Source: a virus
Strand: one strand, 5' to 3'
IMG/VR virus record: IMGVR_UViG_3300037487_000559
Span: 1-28,539 of that record
Length of the DNA stretch: 28,539 nucleotides
Shown here: positions 14,041 to 21,798 of the stretch, piece by piece
Position numbering within the stretch: the first letter of the stretch is position 1
How the letters are laid out: each line of letters opens with the position of its first letter
Translations under genes and position numbers: made by a program
The notes under the pieces: model-generated
Databases searched by the model: none
What the model was told of the DNA's origin: nothing
What the model saw: only the letters and a program-made list of their open reading frames with translations

Positions 14041-15474
14041 ATGAAAATCGAAGGATTGTGGGCTGGAACAGAAACGAGCCTGAAGGCTTACCAGGACGCG
14101 GAAGCGAATATGGAAGCGCGCATGGCGTCTGGCGCTGTCGAGGAAGAAGATGACGAGCGGCCGTATGACATCGTGAACGGCGTTGCTGTCGTCCAGATCA
14201 AAGGCTCGCTGACCAATCGCGATTCCTGGTTCAACGCCTTTATGGGTGTGACCAGCTACAACACGATCCGCGACAGCTTGATTCAGGCTGCTGAAGACCC
14301 TGAAGTTGCGCAGATTCTGCTGGATGTTGACTCGGGTGGCGGCAGCGTTGCTGGCGTTGCCGATACGGCCAATCTGATCCGCATGGTCAACAAGAACATG
14401 AAACCTGTGACCTCGTTCACTGGCGGCGCGATGTACTCGGCTGCTTACTGGCTAGCTTCTGCGGCCGGCACTGTGTACGCAGACAAAACTGCCGGTGTTG
14501 GCAGCATTGGCGTGATTGCCACGCACATGAGCTACGCCGAGCAGTTGAAGAAAGAAGGTATTGATGCAACGGTAATTCGCGCCGGCAAATACAAAGCACT
14601 TGCTTCCAGTGTTGAACCGCTTACTGATGAGGCGCGGGCGCAAATCCAGAAACAATTGGATTCTGTTTACAAAGTCTTTGTCGGGCATGTTGCCGATATG
14701 CGTGGCAAGTCTTACGACTACGCAGACGATGTTATGGCCAACGGGCGAGAGTTCATTGGGCAGTCTGCAATGGACGCTGGACTGGTTGACGGCATCAAAT
14801 CGTTTGACGAAGTTCTTGCAACATTAAAAAATTCTATTGACACATCAAATAAATTTATTGACAATCGCGCAAACTCTCACCTTGGAGACCCCATGAAACG
14901 ACGTGCCCTGTCTGAAGCGGTAATTGCCGCGATGGCTGAAGGTGTTTTACCGGCAGCTTCTGCTGATCCGGTCATTGAAACGCCCGCCGAACCCGCTGCT
15001 GACGCTAATGCACTGACCGAGATTGTGGTCTCTGCCGAAGTTGTCGAAGCTGCCCCTGCTGCTGAAGTCGCTGCTGAAGTCGCTGCTGAAGCTGCCCCGT
15101 CTGCCGATCTTGTCAGCTTCCTGCAAGCTCAGATCAAGGAAAAGGACGCAGCCCTGCTCGCCGCCAATATTCAGATCAGCGATCTGACCAAGCAAGGTGC
15201 CGAAGCTTCTGCAACTCACGATGGCTTGCTGGCCATTGCAAAGAAATCTACGACCAACATGCGAGTCGCCTTGGGCGGTTCTGCGGTTGATCTCGAAGGC
15301 GCAAACGCCGTGGCAGTGCTTGCTGAACACAAGAGCTTGTCCGAGCAGTTCGCCGGTAAATTCAAAGCTGGCGGCGTTGCGGCAGTTGACGCAAGCCAGG
15401 TTGAAGCTGACGCGAAGCCTCCGCAAGATGCATTCGCCCAGCGTCTCCAAAACGCCGTTCGTTTTTCCAAATAA
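14041..15474 (+). CDS. S49-family capsid maturation protease with fused scaffold domain
   Basis: The 477-residue protein has an SppA/ClpP-like protease in residues about 45-260: DVDSGGGSVAG, then GGAMYSAAYWLASAA with candidate nucleophile S133, and RAGKYKALAS with the candidate general-base lysine (K185, or K183). The region from 285 on is Ala and Glu-rich, with a coiled-coil-like stretch (SFLQAQIKEKDAALLAANIQ), as expected of scaffold. This matches the lambda C/Nu3 arrangement, in which protease and scaffold share one frame. AAAGGA lies just before the ATG. It precedes the decoration and capsid genes and would cleave scaffold and itself during head maturation. Three 12-bp direct repeats (15058-15093) encode AAEV-type units in the linker. 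Confidence 0.88.
   Translation: MKIEGLWAGTETSLKAYQDAEANMEARMASGAVEEEDDERPYDIVNGVAVVQIKGSLTNRDSWFNAFMGVTSYNTIRDSLIQAAEDPEVAQILLDVDSGGGSVAGVADTANLIRMVNKNMKPVTSFTGGAMYSAAYWLASAAGTVYADKTAGVGSIGVIATHMSYAEQLKKEGIDATVIRAGKYKALASSVEPLTDEARAQIQKQLDSVYKVFVGHVADMRGKSYDYADDVMANGREFIGQSAMDAGLVDGIKSFDEVLATLKNSIDTSNKFIDNRANSHLGDPMKRRALSEAVIAAMAEGVLPAASADPVIETPAEPAADANALTEIVVSAEVVEAAPAAEVAAEVAAEAAPSADLVSFLQAQIKEKDAALLAANIQISDLTKQGAEASATHDGLLAIAKKSTTNMRVALGGSAVDLEGANAVAVLAEHKSLSEQFAGKFKAGGVAAVDASQVEADAKPPQDAFAQRLQNAVRFSK
14893..15474 (+). CDS. Nested scaffold protein, internal start of the protease gene
   Basis: An in-frame ATG at codon 285 is preceded by GGAG at 14884-14887 with 5-nt spacing. It would give a 193-residue Ala/Glu-rich, coiled-coil-containing scaffold, as Nu3 is made from lambda gene C. 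The region just upstream (14821-14880) is unusually AT-rich and holds TTGACA (14837-14842), 17 bp from GACAAT (14860-14865), a possible internal promoter. Confidence 0.6.
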   Translation: MKRRALSEAVIAAMAEGVLPAASADPVIETPAEPAADANALTEIVVSAEVVEAAPAAEVAAEVAAEAAPSADLVSFLQAQIKEKDAALLAANIQISDLTKQGAEASATHDGLLAIAKKSTTNMRVALGGSAVDLEGANAVAVLAEHKSLSEQFAGKFKAGGVAAVDASQVEADAKPPQDAFAQRLQNAVRFSK

Positions 15475-15488
15475 AAGGAGTTTGAAAA

Positions 15489-15965
15489 ATGGCCAAGTTC
15501 CAAATTGTTGAAACCATTCATACCGAAAAGGTTAGTACCGTCCGTCTTGGTACTAACACCATCGCCCTTGGTGGCGGTTATACCGACAAGGAAGTGGGTA
15601 AGCTGGTAAAGCTGACCGCTGAGTCTCGCTACGCGGCTGTCGCTCAAGGTGACAAGATCGAAGGCGTGATCAGTTCCGTAAACGGCGGTTCGTTCGACGG
15701 CTTCTCGATCGGCGGCATCGTTGCTACCGGCCTGAAGTCTGTGACCTTTGACGGTCTGCAAGCCACCGCAGGTACTGGCGTAGTTGCTCTGGGCGACTTC
15801 GTGGTTGCAGGTACGGTTGTTGCTGCTGGCACCGCGCTGACCGCGCCGGTAAAAGTCTGCAAAGCGACCACCCAAACCAACACTGGTTTTGCATGGCGAG
15901 TTGTTTCCCTGGGTACTGCTGGAACCGGCGCTGTCGGTACTACCGGCGTGATCGAACGCGTTTAA
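15489..15965 (+). CDS. Head decoration protein
   Basis: The 158-residue protein is Gly, Val, Thr and Ala-rich and beta-prone, with the pattern YTDKEVGKLVKLTAESRYAA and DKIEGVISSV typical of small capsid-stabilising proteins. It lies between scaffold and major capsid genes, the gpD position of lambda. A strong AAAGGAG lies upstream. The function is assigned by position and composition. Confidence 0.7.
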   Translation: MAKFQIVETIHTEKVSTVRLGTNTIALGGGYTDKEVGKLVKLTAESRYAAVAQGDKIEGVISSVNGGSFDGFSIGGIVATGLKSVTFDGLQATAGTGVVALGDFVVAGTVVAAGTALTAPVKVCKATTQTNTGFAWRVVSLGTAGTGAVGTTGVIERV

Positions 15966-15977
15966 GGAGAAGAAAGC

Positions 15978-17159
15978 ATGGCTAGTTATATCGACATCAA
16001 TGGTGCTACCCAGCAGGTTGCTCTGGACGCTTCGATCTACCGTCAGGCCGGCGAAGCCGGCTTGTCCGTCGAGCAGTTCATCAATCGTCAGTATTCCACC
16101 AAGGCAGACGGCCTGAGTGCTTTCGAGCAACTGTGCGCCTCTGAAGGCATGGTTATCGGCAAAGACAACCAGTACGGCATCCGCCCCGCCAGCATGGACA
16201 CCATCCTGAATGGCCCGCGCATGCAAGCCGGCACCATCGTTCGCGATGCTGTTCCGACCAGCCGTATTCTGTTCCCGGCGTTTACCATGTCCGCGATCGA
16301 AGACAAGCTGCGTTCCAACGACTACGGCGTTGTGGCTCAGTTCAACGCGATGGCTGCAACTGTTGACACGATCGCCAACGATCGTTTCGAGCGTCCGATC
16401 CTGAACTTCGACAAGCCTGAAGCGGCTCGCGGTAAAGCGATCGCCCAGTTGTCCGAGCCGGCCTCGATGCTGTCGATCACTTCGAGCGACAAATCGTGGC
16501 GTATCACCGGCAAATCGATCGGTCTCGAAATTTCCGATCAGGCTGTCCGTAACACCCCGCTGGACTTGGTGACCTTGGCCATGACCCGTCAGTACGAAAC
16601 CGAAATGGTGGAAGAAGTTGAAGCCTCCATCCTTGGCTTCGTTAATGGTGATGCAGACATCGACATGGCCGCGCTCTCCACCGTTGCTGGTGCCGTGGTG
16701 ACTGCCGAGTCTCTCGACTCCACGCTGTCTGCCAACGGTACGTTGTCGCAGAAAGCCTGGGTATCTTGGCTGTTCGCTGGCAACCGTAAGCGTACTATCA
16801 AGTACATCATCACCGACATCGCCGGCGCTCTGGCTATCGAGAACCGCAGCGGCCGTCCGACTGTGCAGGGTGACAATGCGACTTCTAAGCGCATCGACAC
16901 CGGCATGACCGTGGTGAACCCAGCTTGGCCTGATCAAGTCAAAATCTTCATCAGCCAGGATAGTAATTGGCCGAGCAACACTGTCGTTGGCTTCGATAAC
17001 TCCTATGGGTTCGCCGTAGTTAATAGTTCTGTGCTGGCTTACGAGGCTGCTGAAGCATACGCCATGCGTCGTAGCACCAAGTTCCGCATCGATCGAGGCT
17101 CCATTTCTTACCGACTTTTTGACAGCGCATGGTCGTGTTTACAATTAACGGCATCGTAA
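15978..17159 (+). CDS. Major capsid protein
   Basis: The 393-residue protein follows the protease, scaffold and decoration genes, with a strong AAGGAG upstream and a strong terminator 19 nt downstream, as expected for an abundant structural protein. The N-terminal helix-rich part (1-70) could serve as a delta-like domain. The central region, SDKSWRITGKSIGLEISDQA, and the C-terminal AAEAYAMRRSTKFRIDRGS fit HK97-fold capsid proteins. Codon use is notably biased toward strong codons compared with neighbouring homing genes. A long open frame on the opposite strand (15216-16937) is a shadow of this bias. Confidence 0.85.
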   Translation: MASYIDINGATQQVALDASIYRQAGEAGLSVEQFINRQYSTKADGLSAFEQLCASEGMVIGKDNQYGIRPASMDTILNGPRMQAGTIVRDAVPTSRILFPAFTMSAIEDKLRSNDYGVVAQFNAMAATVDTIANDRFERPILNFDKPEAARGKAIAQLSEPASMLSITSSDKSWRITGKSIGLEISDQAVRNTPLDLVTLAMTRQYETEMVEEVEASILGFVNGDADIDMAALSTVAGAVVTAESLDSTLSANGTLSQKAWVSWLFAGNRKRTIKYIITDIAGALAIENRSGRPTVQGDNATSKRIDTGMTVVNPAWPDQVKIFISQDSNWPSNTVVGFDNSYGFAVVNSSVLAYEAAEAYAMRRSTKFRIDRGSISYRLFDSAWSCLQLTAS

Positions 17160-17177
17160 CCCTTAGTGGTTTATATT

Positions 17178-17205
17178 AAAAAGCCCCGCCTAGGCGGGGT
17201 TTTTT
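17178..17205 (+). terminator. Strong rho-independent terminator after the capsid gene
   Basis: CCCCGCC (17184-17190) and GGCGGGG (17193-17199) form a 7-bp GC stem with a two-base centre, extended by A-T pairs and followed by six Ts. An A-run on the other side makes it bidirectional in principle. It should end most transcripts of the head operon. Confidence 0.92.
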
Positions 17206-17279
17206 ATTGTCAAGTGAAACCAAAGCACAAGATATGCCTTATACTTACACAACGTCTTAGTGATATGTAAGGAGTTGCT

Positions 17280-19163
17280 ATGGTTGACCAGTCTGAATTT
17301 TTAAAAAGAATGAATGTCGTGTTTGCAGGACAATACGATTTTTCTAAATCAGTATATGTGAAGGCGTTGGAAAAACTTGAGGTTGTTTGTCCAACACACG
17401 GTTCTTTTTTTGCGAAACCGAACTCACTGTACAGAGGGTCAGGCTGTCCGAAATGCGCCGTCGATAAGGTTGGGAGGAAGTCCAGGTTGAGACTTGAAGA
17501 TGTTAAAAAAGACCTTCTACGCATACACGGAGATAAGATCACATTTCCAAAAATAGAAACGGAATTTGTAGACTCGCATAGCAAACTTACGGTGAACTGT
17601 AATGTGCATGGAGAGAGTGGTAAGGTTTCTGTGCAAGAACTTAAAAAAACGTCCGGTTGTCCTAAGTGTGGATACCTTGCGCGTTCTAATAACATCCGCA
17701 TCACGTCGGAAGGTTTTAAAAAAAGAGTCTCAGAAAAGCACGGGGTTAGTTTAATTCCACACATGCACACATATACATCTTTGAGCGCGGACGTGCGTGT
17801 TTCTTGTTTAAAACACGGCGCGTTTACAACCAAAGCGTCTTCTTTATATAGAGGTTATGGTTGTAAAAAATGCGCCAATGAAGCTAACGGTAAAAAGCGA
17901 TCTTTTTCTGAAGACGAAATAAGGCGTGCATTAGTCGGTAAGCCTGTTTCTCTAATAAGGCTATATAAAACAAAACGCGGGACACAAGCGTTGATGTTGT
18001 GCCAGGAGCACGGCGAATATAAAACACAAGCTGCTTCTATTATGGCAGGTAGGGGTTGTTTGAAATGTTCTGCCAAAATTAGAGGGTTGAAAACTGTTGT
18101 TTGTTTTGACGAGTTTATAAGCAGGGCAAAGGTTATACACGGCGACAAATACACATACTGTCGAGATCGCTATACAAGTATCAGCGAAGGTGTTGTTGTA
18201 ACATGTAAAGACCACGGGGAATTTACACAAAGAGGTTCCGATCACATCCATAAAGGCTCAGGTTGCCCAGCATGCGGCGTACTGAAAGACTCAAAACCTC
18301 AGATTGAAATTTCTAAGTTTATTGAACGATTTGGTTATGAGACTGTTAGAAACTATAAATTCTCTGACAGTAAGCATGAAATTGATGTTTTTATTCCTGA
18401 GTTAAAAATAGCCATAGAATACAACGGTATTTACTTTCATACGCAGCAGTTCCGCAAGTCTAGCGGCTATCATATTGAAAAAACAAAATTGGCTGCAAAA
18501 CACGGCATAAGACTCGTTCATCTGTTTAGTGACGAGTGGGAAAACAATCAACTCGCGTGCGAAAGCTACTTGATGAATCTTATCGGTGTGCGTTCACAGT
18601 TTTCTAAATACGCGAGGAAGTGTGAGATCGGTGATGTTACTCAGGATATAGCAAATGATTTTTACACTGCAAATCACATACAAGGTGCGTGCTGGCACGG
18701 TATTAATGTAGGTTTATTTGATAAAAACGTACTTATAGCACTCATGACATTTTCTAAGAAAGCAAGCGGTAGAAAGGTGCTAGGTTCTGGTGATTGGGAA
18801 TTGGTTAGGTTTGCATCATCAGAAAATGTGGTCGGAGGTGCTAGTAGATTGTTCAAAGCACTACTAAACAAAACGAGGGCAGATCGTGTAATTTCATTCT
18901 CAGACAATCGTTTGTTTTCTGGAGGTGTATATGAGCGCATGAGATTTACAAAAGACATTGTCTACCCGCCGAATTACGCATACGTTGATCGTAATGGATC
19001 GCAAAGACTTCACAAATCACGTTTTCAGCACAAGCATTTGAAAACCCTTCTCGGTGACGCCTACGACCCGACGAAAACGGAGAAAGAAAACTGCGAGTCT
19101 GCTGGGTACTACCGCATCTACGACTGCGGCCTGACGCGGTGGGTGTGGTCTAAGGGCGGCTAA
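17280..19163 (+). CDS. Zinc-ribbon, Vsr-like (EDxHD) homing endonuclease
   Basis: The 627-residue protein has five zinc-ribbon modules of about 60-65 residues, each with a CxxHG (or CxVHG) and a CxxC, within about 5-335; they resemble DUF723-type modules. A nuclease domain follows at 337-425: HEIDVFIP (D369), YFH (H387), YH (H398), FSDEW (D418). This is the layout of EDxHD/Vsr-like homing endonucleases such as I-Bth0305I. A further domain (about 440-625) contains NHIQGACWHG, FASSENVVGGASRLFK and SFSDNRLF, also common in such phage endonucleases. The gene is AT-rich compared with neighbours. AAGGAG lies 6 nt before the ATG, and TATACT at 17240-17245 is a candidate -10. It splits the capsid gene from the connector genes. 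Confidence 0.85.
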   Translation: MVDQSEFLKRMNVVFAGQYDFSKSVYVKALEKLEVVCPTHGSFFAKPNSLYRGSGCPKCAVDKVGRKSRLRLEDVKKDLLRIHGDKITFPKIETEFVDSHSKLTVNCNVHGESGKVSVQELKKTSGCPKCGYLARSNNIRITSEGFKKRVSEKHGVSLIPHMHTYTSLSADVRVSCLKHGAFTTKASSLYRGYGCKKCANEANGKKRSFSEDEIRRALVGKPVSLIRLYKTKRGTQALMLCQEHGEYKTQAASIMAGRGCLKCSAKIRGLKTVVCFDEFISRAKVIHGDKYTYCRDRYTSISEGVVVTCKDHGEFTQRGSDHIHKGSGCPACGVLKDSKPQIEISKFIERFGYETVRNYKFSDSKHEIDVFIPELKIAIEYNGIYFHTQQFRKSSGYHIEKTKLAAKHGIRLVHLFSDEWENNQLACESYLMNLIGVRSQFSKYARKCEIGDVTQDIANDFYTANHIQGACWHGINVGLFDKNVLIALMTFSKKASGRKVLGSGDWELVRFASSENVVGGASRLFKALLNKTRADRVISFSDNRLFSGGVYERMRFTKDIVYPPNYAYVDRNGSQRLHKSRFQHKHLKTLLGDAYDPTKTEKENCESAGYYRIYDCGLTRWVWSKGG

Positions 19164-19230
19164 TTCGCAACCTTTACACACATCAACATTTCTGATAGTG
19201 TCAAGAAAATATTTTATGGAGCATCAAGAC

Positions 19231-19425
19231 ATGGCCAACGCCAACGAAGTCAAGATCGAGCCGGCATCCAAAGCGACTCCTAAACAGATCACCGTTCGCA
19301 CCATTCACGGCGACATGCTCGATCTGATGAGCAACACTTGGTACAGCCAGAAGCCGACTGAGGTGCCCAAGATCACACCTTGGCTGCGCAGCCAGATCGA
19401 TGCTAAAAAAATGGAAATCGTCTAA
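19231..19425 (+). CDS. Small conserved protein after the capsid gene
   Basis: The 64-residue protein (MANANEVKIEPASKATPKQ...) has the pattern HGDMLDLMSNTWYSQ and WLRSQIDAKKM, similar to small proteins that follow the major capsid gene in siphophages. I chose the ATG at 19231 because GGAG lies 9 nt upstream; earlier in-frame starts at 19198 (GTG) and 19216 lack a ribosome site. Its stop abuts the next start. The 19164-19230 gap shows no clear promoter. Confidence 0.65.
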   Translation: MANANEVKIEPASKATPKQITVRTIHGDMLDLMSNTWYSQKPTEVPKITPWLRSQIDAKKMEIV

Positions 19426-19914
19426 ATGGCCCTGACCACGTTTACCAGCTATGCAGAAGTCCGCGCCATTCTTGGTGTGTCTGATGAAGAGATCGAGGAT
19501 GAAACCCTTGGACTCCCGATGTATGAAGACATGTTGCGGATGGAACTGGACTCGGTGAATGTGGGCATTTACGGCAAGTTTGTTGAGGTGTCTGCGATCG
19601 ACACATTGACGGACACACAGACTACGTTCATGCGGTACTTCCGCTTGTTCTGTGCATACGCCGTGGCCAAGTCGTTGACCTCCGCGCTTCCCATGTTCGG
19701 CCCTAAGTCTATCGGTGACGGCAAAGCCAACATGGCCCGCTTTTCGGACAGTCCCTACAAGGTCACGGTGGCTAAGGTTGACGCCGAATTCGGTCGCATG
19801 TCGAATCTGCTCCAAGCCACTTACGATACCCTTGCTTCAACATCGAGCTCTGCCTTCTCACGCCCCTGGTTGTCGGCCGTGGGCTTGGTTGTTGACCCGG
19901 TGACCGGCGCATGA
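19426..19914 (+). CDS. Head-tail connector protein candidate
   Basis: The 162-residue mostly helical protein (TSYAEVRAILGVSDEEIEDE, later RYFRLFCAYAVAKSLTSALP) has the size and position of adaptor proteins that dock on the portal (HK97 gp6 or lambda FII class). It starts directly after the preceding stop and overlaps the next gene by 4 nt. It is assigned by order and helical pattern. Confidence 0.6.
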   Translation: MALTTFTSYAEVRAILGVSDEEIEDETLGLPMYEDMLRMELDSVNVGIYGKFVEVSAIDTLTDTQTTFMRYFRLFCAYAVAKSLTSALPMFGPKSIGDGKANMARFSDSPYKVTVAKVDAEFGRMSNLLQATYDTLASTSSSAFSRPWLSAVGLVVDPVTGA

Positions 19915-20750
19915 AGCTGTCCAAAGCAGCAACGGCTTTTGACAATCTGGTCTGTACTGACGCCTATACGGCTGCGGGTTCGTTCAAAGCTCAACTCGAC
20001 CTTTATGACGACTCGAAGCGCGACGGTTATTCTGTGGTGCGTCGAGTATTGTCCACAGCACCTTCGGTGGTTATTCCAACCCGGCGCGTGGTTGATGTTC
20101 AGGGCGATAAGTGGATAGTTGGTCAGGTTGCCAAAGATTACTTCGGTAATGCCGCAATTCGACACAAACACCTGTTGCACAGGGCCAATGGCTTGGCCGA
20201 GTCCTATTCAGTTGCCGCAATGCTGGCAGCAAGCCCTGTTGCAACAGCGACGTTTTATGCTGCTGAATCGTGGGTCAAGGGTGGGCGCGAGATCGATGAG
20301 TCTTCGGATGTGACTGACGTGCTGACCATGTATTACTCCAGTTCCGAGTCAGTCCTGACCCGCACAATCTTCAAGCTGGGTGGAAACCTGCACTTGGTCA
20401 GAAATGTACATCTCACGTCTTCAGGCTACATGGCTGCAGATGTGGACATTCTGGATACACCCAACCTTGAGACGGTCAGCTTTGCGTCGAAGGTTTACGA
20501 CCCCGTTAGCGCCAGCTACACGACGACGACGACTGCTGCGAAAGTTTTACGCCTGCGCTGGCAGTCGAAGTTCAACTACTTCTCGATGAGTACGAAGACT
20601 TACGAGACTGGTGACGATGTGATCATGGTGTTGAAGTCGGCAGTGACACCAAAGAGCGGCGACACCTTGCCACTGTCTGACGGTGTGCGAGTTGTGCTGT
20701 CAGTCACATCTGATGGTGGTTGTTGGCATTTGCATGTGCGGCGGGTCTGA
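19911..20750 (+). CDS. Head-tail joining protein candidate
   Basis: The 279-residue protein has a beta-rich N-terminal part (RRVLSTAPSVVIPTRRVVDV, GDKWIVGQVAKDYFG) and a beta-rich C-terminal domain. Position between connector and gp10-like genes suggests a stopper or joining role. It is larger than most stoppers. No catalytic motif is visible. It is coupled on both sides by short overlaps. Confidence 0.5.
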   Translation: MKLSKAATAFDNLVCTDAYTAAGSFKAQLDLYDDSKRDGYSVVRRVLSTAPSVVIPTRRVVDVQGDKWIVGQVAKDYFGNAAIRHKHLLHRANGLAESYSVAAMLAASPVATATFYAAESWVKGGREIDESSDVTDVLTMYYSSSESVLTRTIFKLGGNLHLVRNVHLTSSGYMAADVDILDTPNLETVSFASKVYDPVSASYTTTTTAAKVLRLRWQSKFNYFSMSTKTYETGDDVIMVLKSAVTPKSGDTLPLSDGVRVVLSVTSDGGCWHLHVRRV

Positions 20751-21316
20751 TGCTGCAAGCCAAGAACCTTGATGCATTTTTCAAGCAAGTCAAAGACTGG
20801 TCTGCACAGCAGAAGGTGGTGGTGGGTGAGGTTGGGCGCGGTTTGAGTGCTTATGCATTCAACCATCTGCCGCCGATAAGCGCCCAGTATTCGGGAGATT
20901 TCGCTGCGAACTGGAAGTACAAGGTTGGCTCTGTTGATCCGAATTTCACAGAAAATGTTTTACCTGATATTGCCAAGGTTGGCAGGCATTCTGGAGGGCT
21001 CAGCGATAGCGCAGTAGCACACTACACAAGTGCTCGTATCAAAGGTCACCCTGATGCAATCAACTACGCGTACAGCGCGAACGCTGGGAAAGAGGGTGAG
21101 TTTACGTTTGGTTCCACTGCTTACATTTCAAACTCAGCAAATCACGACGAACACTATGCGTGGAAGATAGAAAACGGTTCGATCAAATTCCGTCCAGGCA
21201 ATATAGGACATCCTGTTGCCTACACCGTGCTGAAAATGAGCGCGAGGTTTTCTGGACAACTCAGCCCATTCAATATCGAAGCGCTTAGAAAGATGCGGAT
21301 CGGAACCGGCGTATGA
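20750..21316 (+). CDS. HK97 gp10-like tail completion protein candidate
   Basis: The 188-residue protein starts at the ATG overlapping the previous stop (TGATG at 20748-20752); an upstream TTG frame extension is a shadow. Features include a first helix (LDAFFKQVKDWSAQQKVVVG), HLPPISAQYSGDFAANW, the internal AYISNSANHDEHYAWKIENG and a C-terminal helix. This is the pattern of HK97 gp10-like proteins that help complete the neck. The next gene is a tail terminator, the usual partner. Confidence 0.65.
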   Translation: MLQAKNLDAFFKQVKDWSAQQKVVVGEVGRGLSAYAFNHLPPISAQYSGDFAANWKYKVGSVDPNFTENVLPDIAKVGRHSGGLSDSAVAHYTSARIKGHPDAINYAYSANAGKEGEFTFGSTAYISNSANHDEHYAWKIENGSIKFRPGNIGHPVAYTVLKMSARFSGQLSPFNIEALRKMRIGTGV

Positions 21317-21720
21317 CCACCAATATTCAAGCACGCGATGCAATTATCACTGAGGTGATCGTGCAATGGGCCGCGTCCGCGTATGCGGCCGTGCCTTTGT
21401 TCTGGGAAGCCGGCCCATCGCCAGAACTCGACAGCCTGAGCGAGTTCGTCTATGGCGCGGTGAGCACGCTTCACGCAGAGCAGGCTTCCATTTCAGAGAC
21501 ACCGTTGACCCGCGTGCATGGGGTTCTGCGGTTGACATTTCTTGGGAAAGAACCTAATGGGGACAGACGGCCGAATCAGATGGCTGAAACCCTATGCGAT
21601 CTGTTGAAGCACCGGAATCTTTCTGGTGTGCAAACCACAACACCAACCCCTGATGGACGCGAGGCACATGACGGATGGTACTCGACCACCTGGACTGTGC
21701 CGTTCTGGCACCACAAATAA
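21313..21720 (+). CDS. Tail terminator-like protein
   Basis: The 135-residue protein (LFWEAGPSPELDSLSEFVY, then RVHGVLRLTFLGKEPNG, then AHDGWYSTTWTVPFWH) has the alpha/beta layout of phage tail terminators, which cap the tail tube and join it to the head. It overlaps the gp10-like gene by 4 nt and lies just before the tail tube gene, which is the standard order. Confidence 0.7.
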   Translation: MTTNIQARDAIITEVIVQWAASAYAAVPLFWEAGPSPELDSLSEFVYGAVSTLHAEQASISETPLTRVHGVLRLTFLGKEPNGDRRPNQMAETLCDLLKHRNLSGVQTTTPTPDGREAHDGWYSTTWTVPFWHHK

Positions 21721-21723
21721 ATA

Positions 21724-21762
21724 TTACTTATGGTTGCATCATATTTACTTATGGTATATGGT
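21724..21762 (+). promoter_or_regulatory. Repeated promoter-like element ahead of the tail tube gene
   Basis: TATGGTTGCAT (21729-21739), 17 nt, then TATGGT (21757-21762) duplicates the element at 4684-4717. Read as a promoter it would start near 21769, giving a leader of about 30 nt. In addition, TTACTTATGGT occurs twice, at 21724-21734 and 21745-21755, exactly 21 bp apart (two helical turns), which could be an activator site. Confidence 0.55.
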
Positions 21763-21798
21763 GCAGCCACTCTCCCGCCCACTCTTCTGGAGTAAAAA

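Noticed and set aside
15216-16937. A 573-codon open frame on the minus strand opposite scaffold, decoration and capsid genes
   Set aside because: It mirrors strongly biased codons of real genes, spans three of them without regard to their borders, and shows no recognisable domain.
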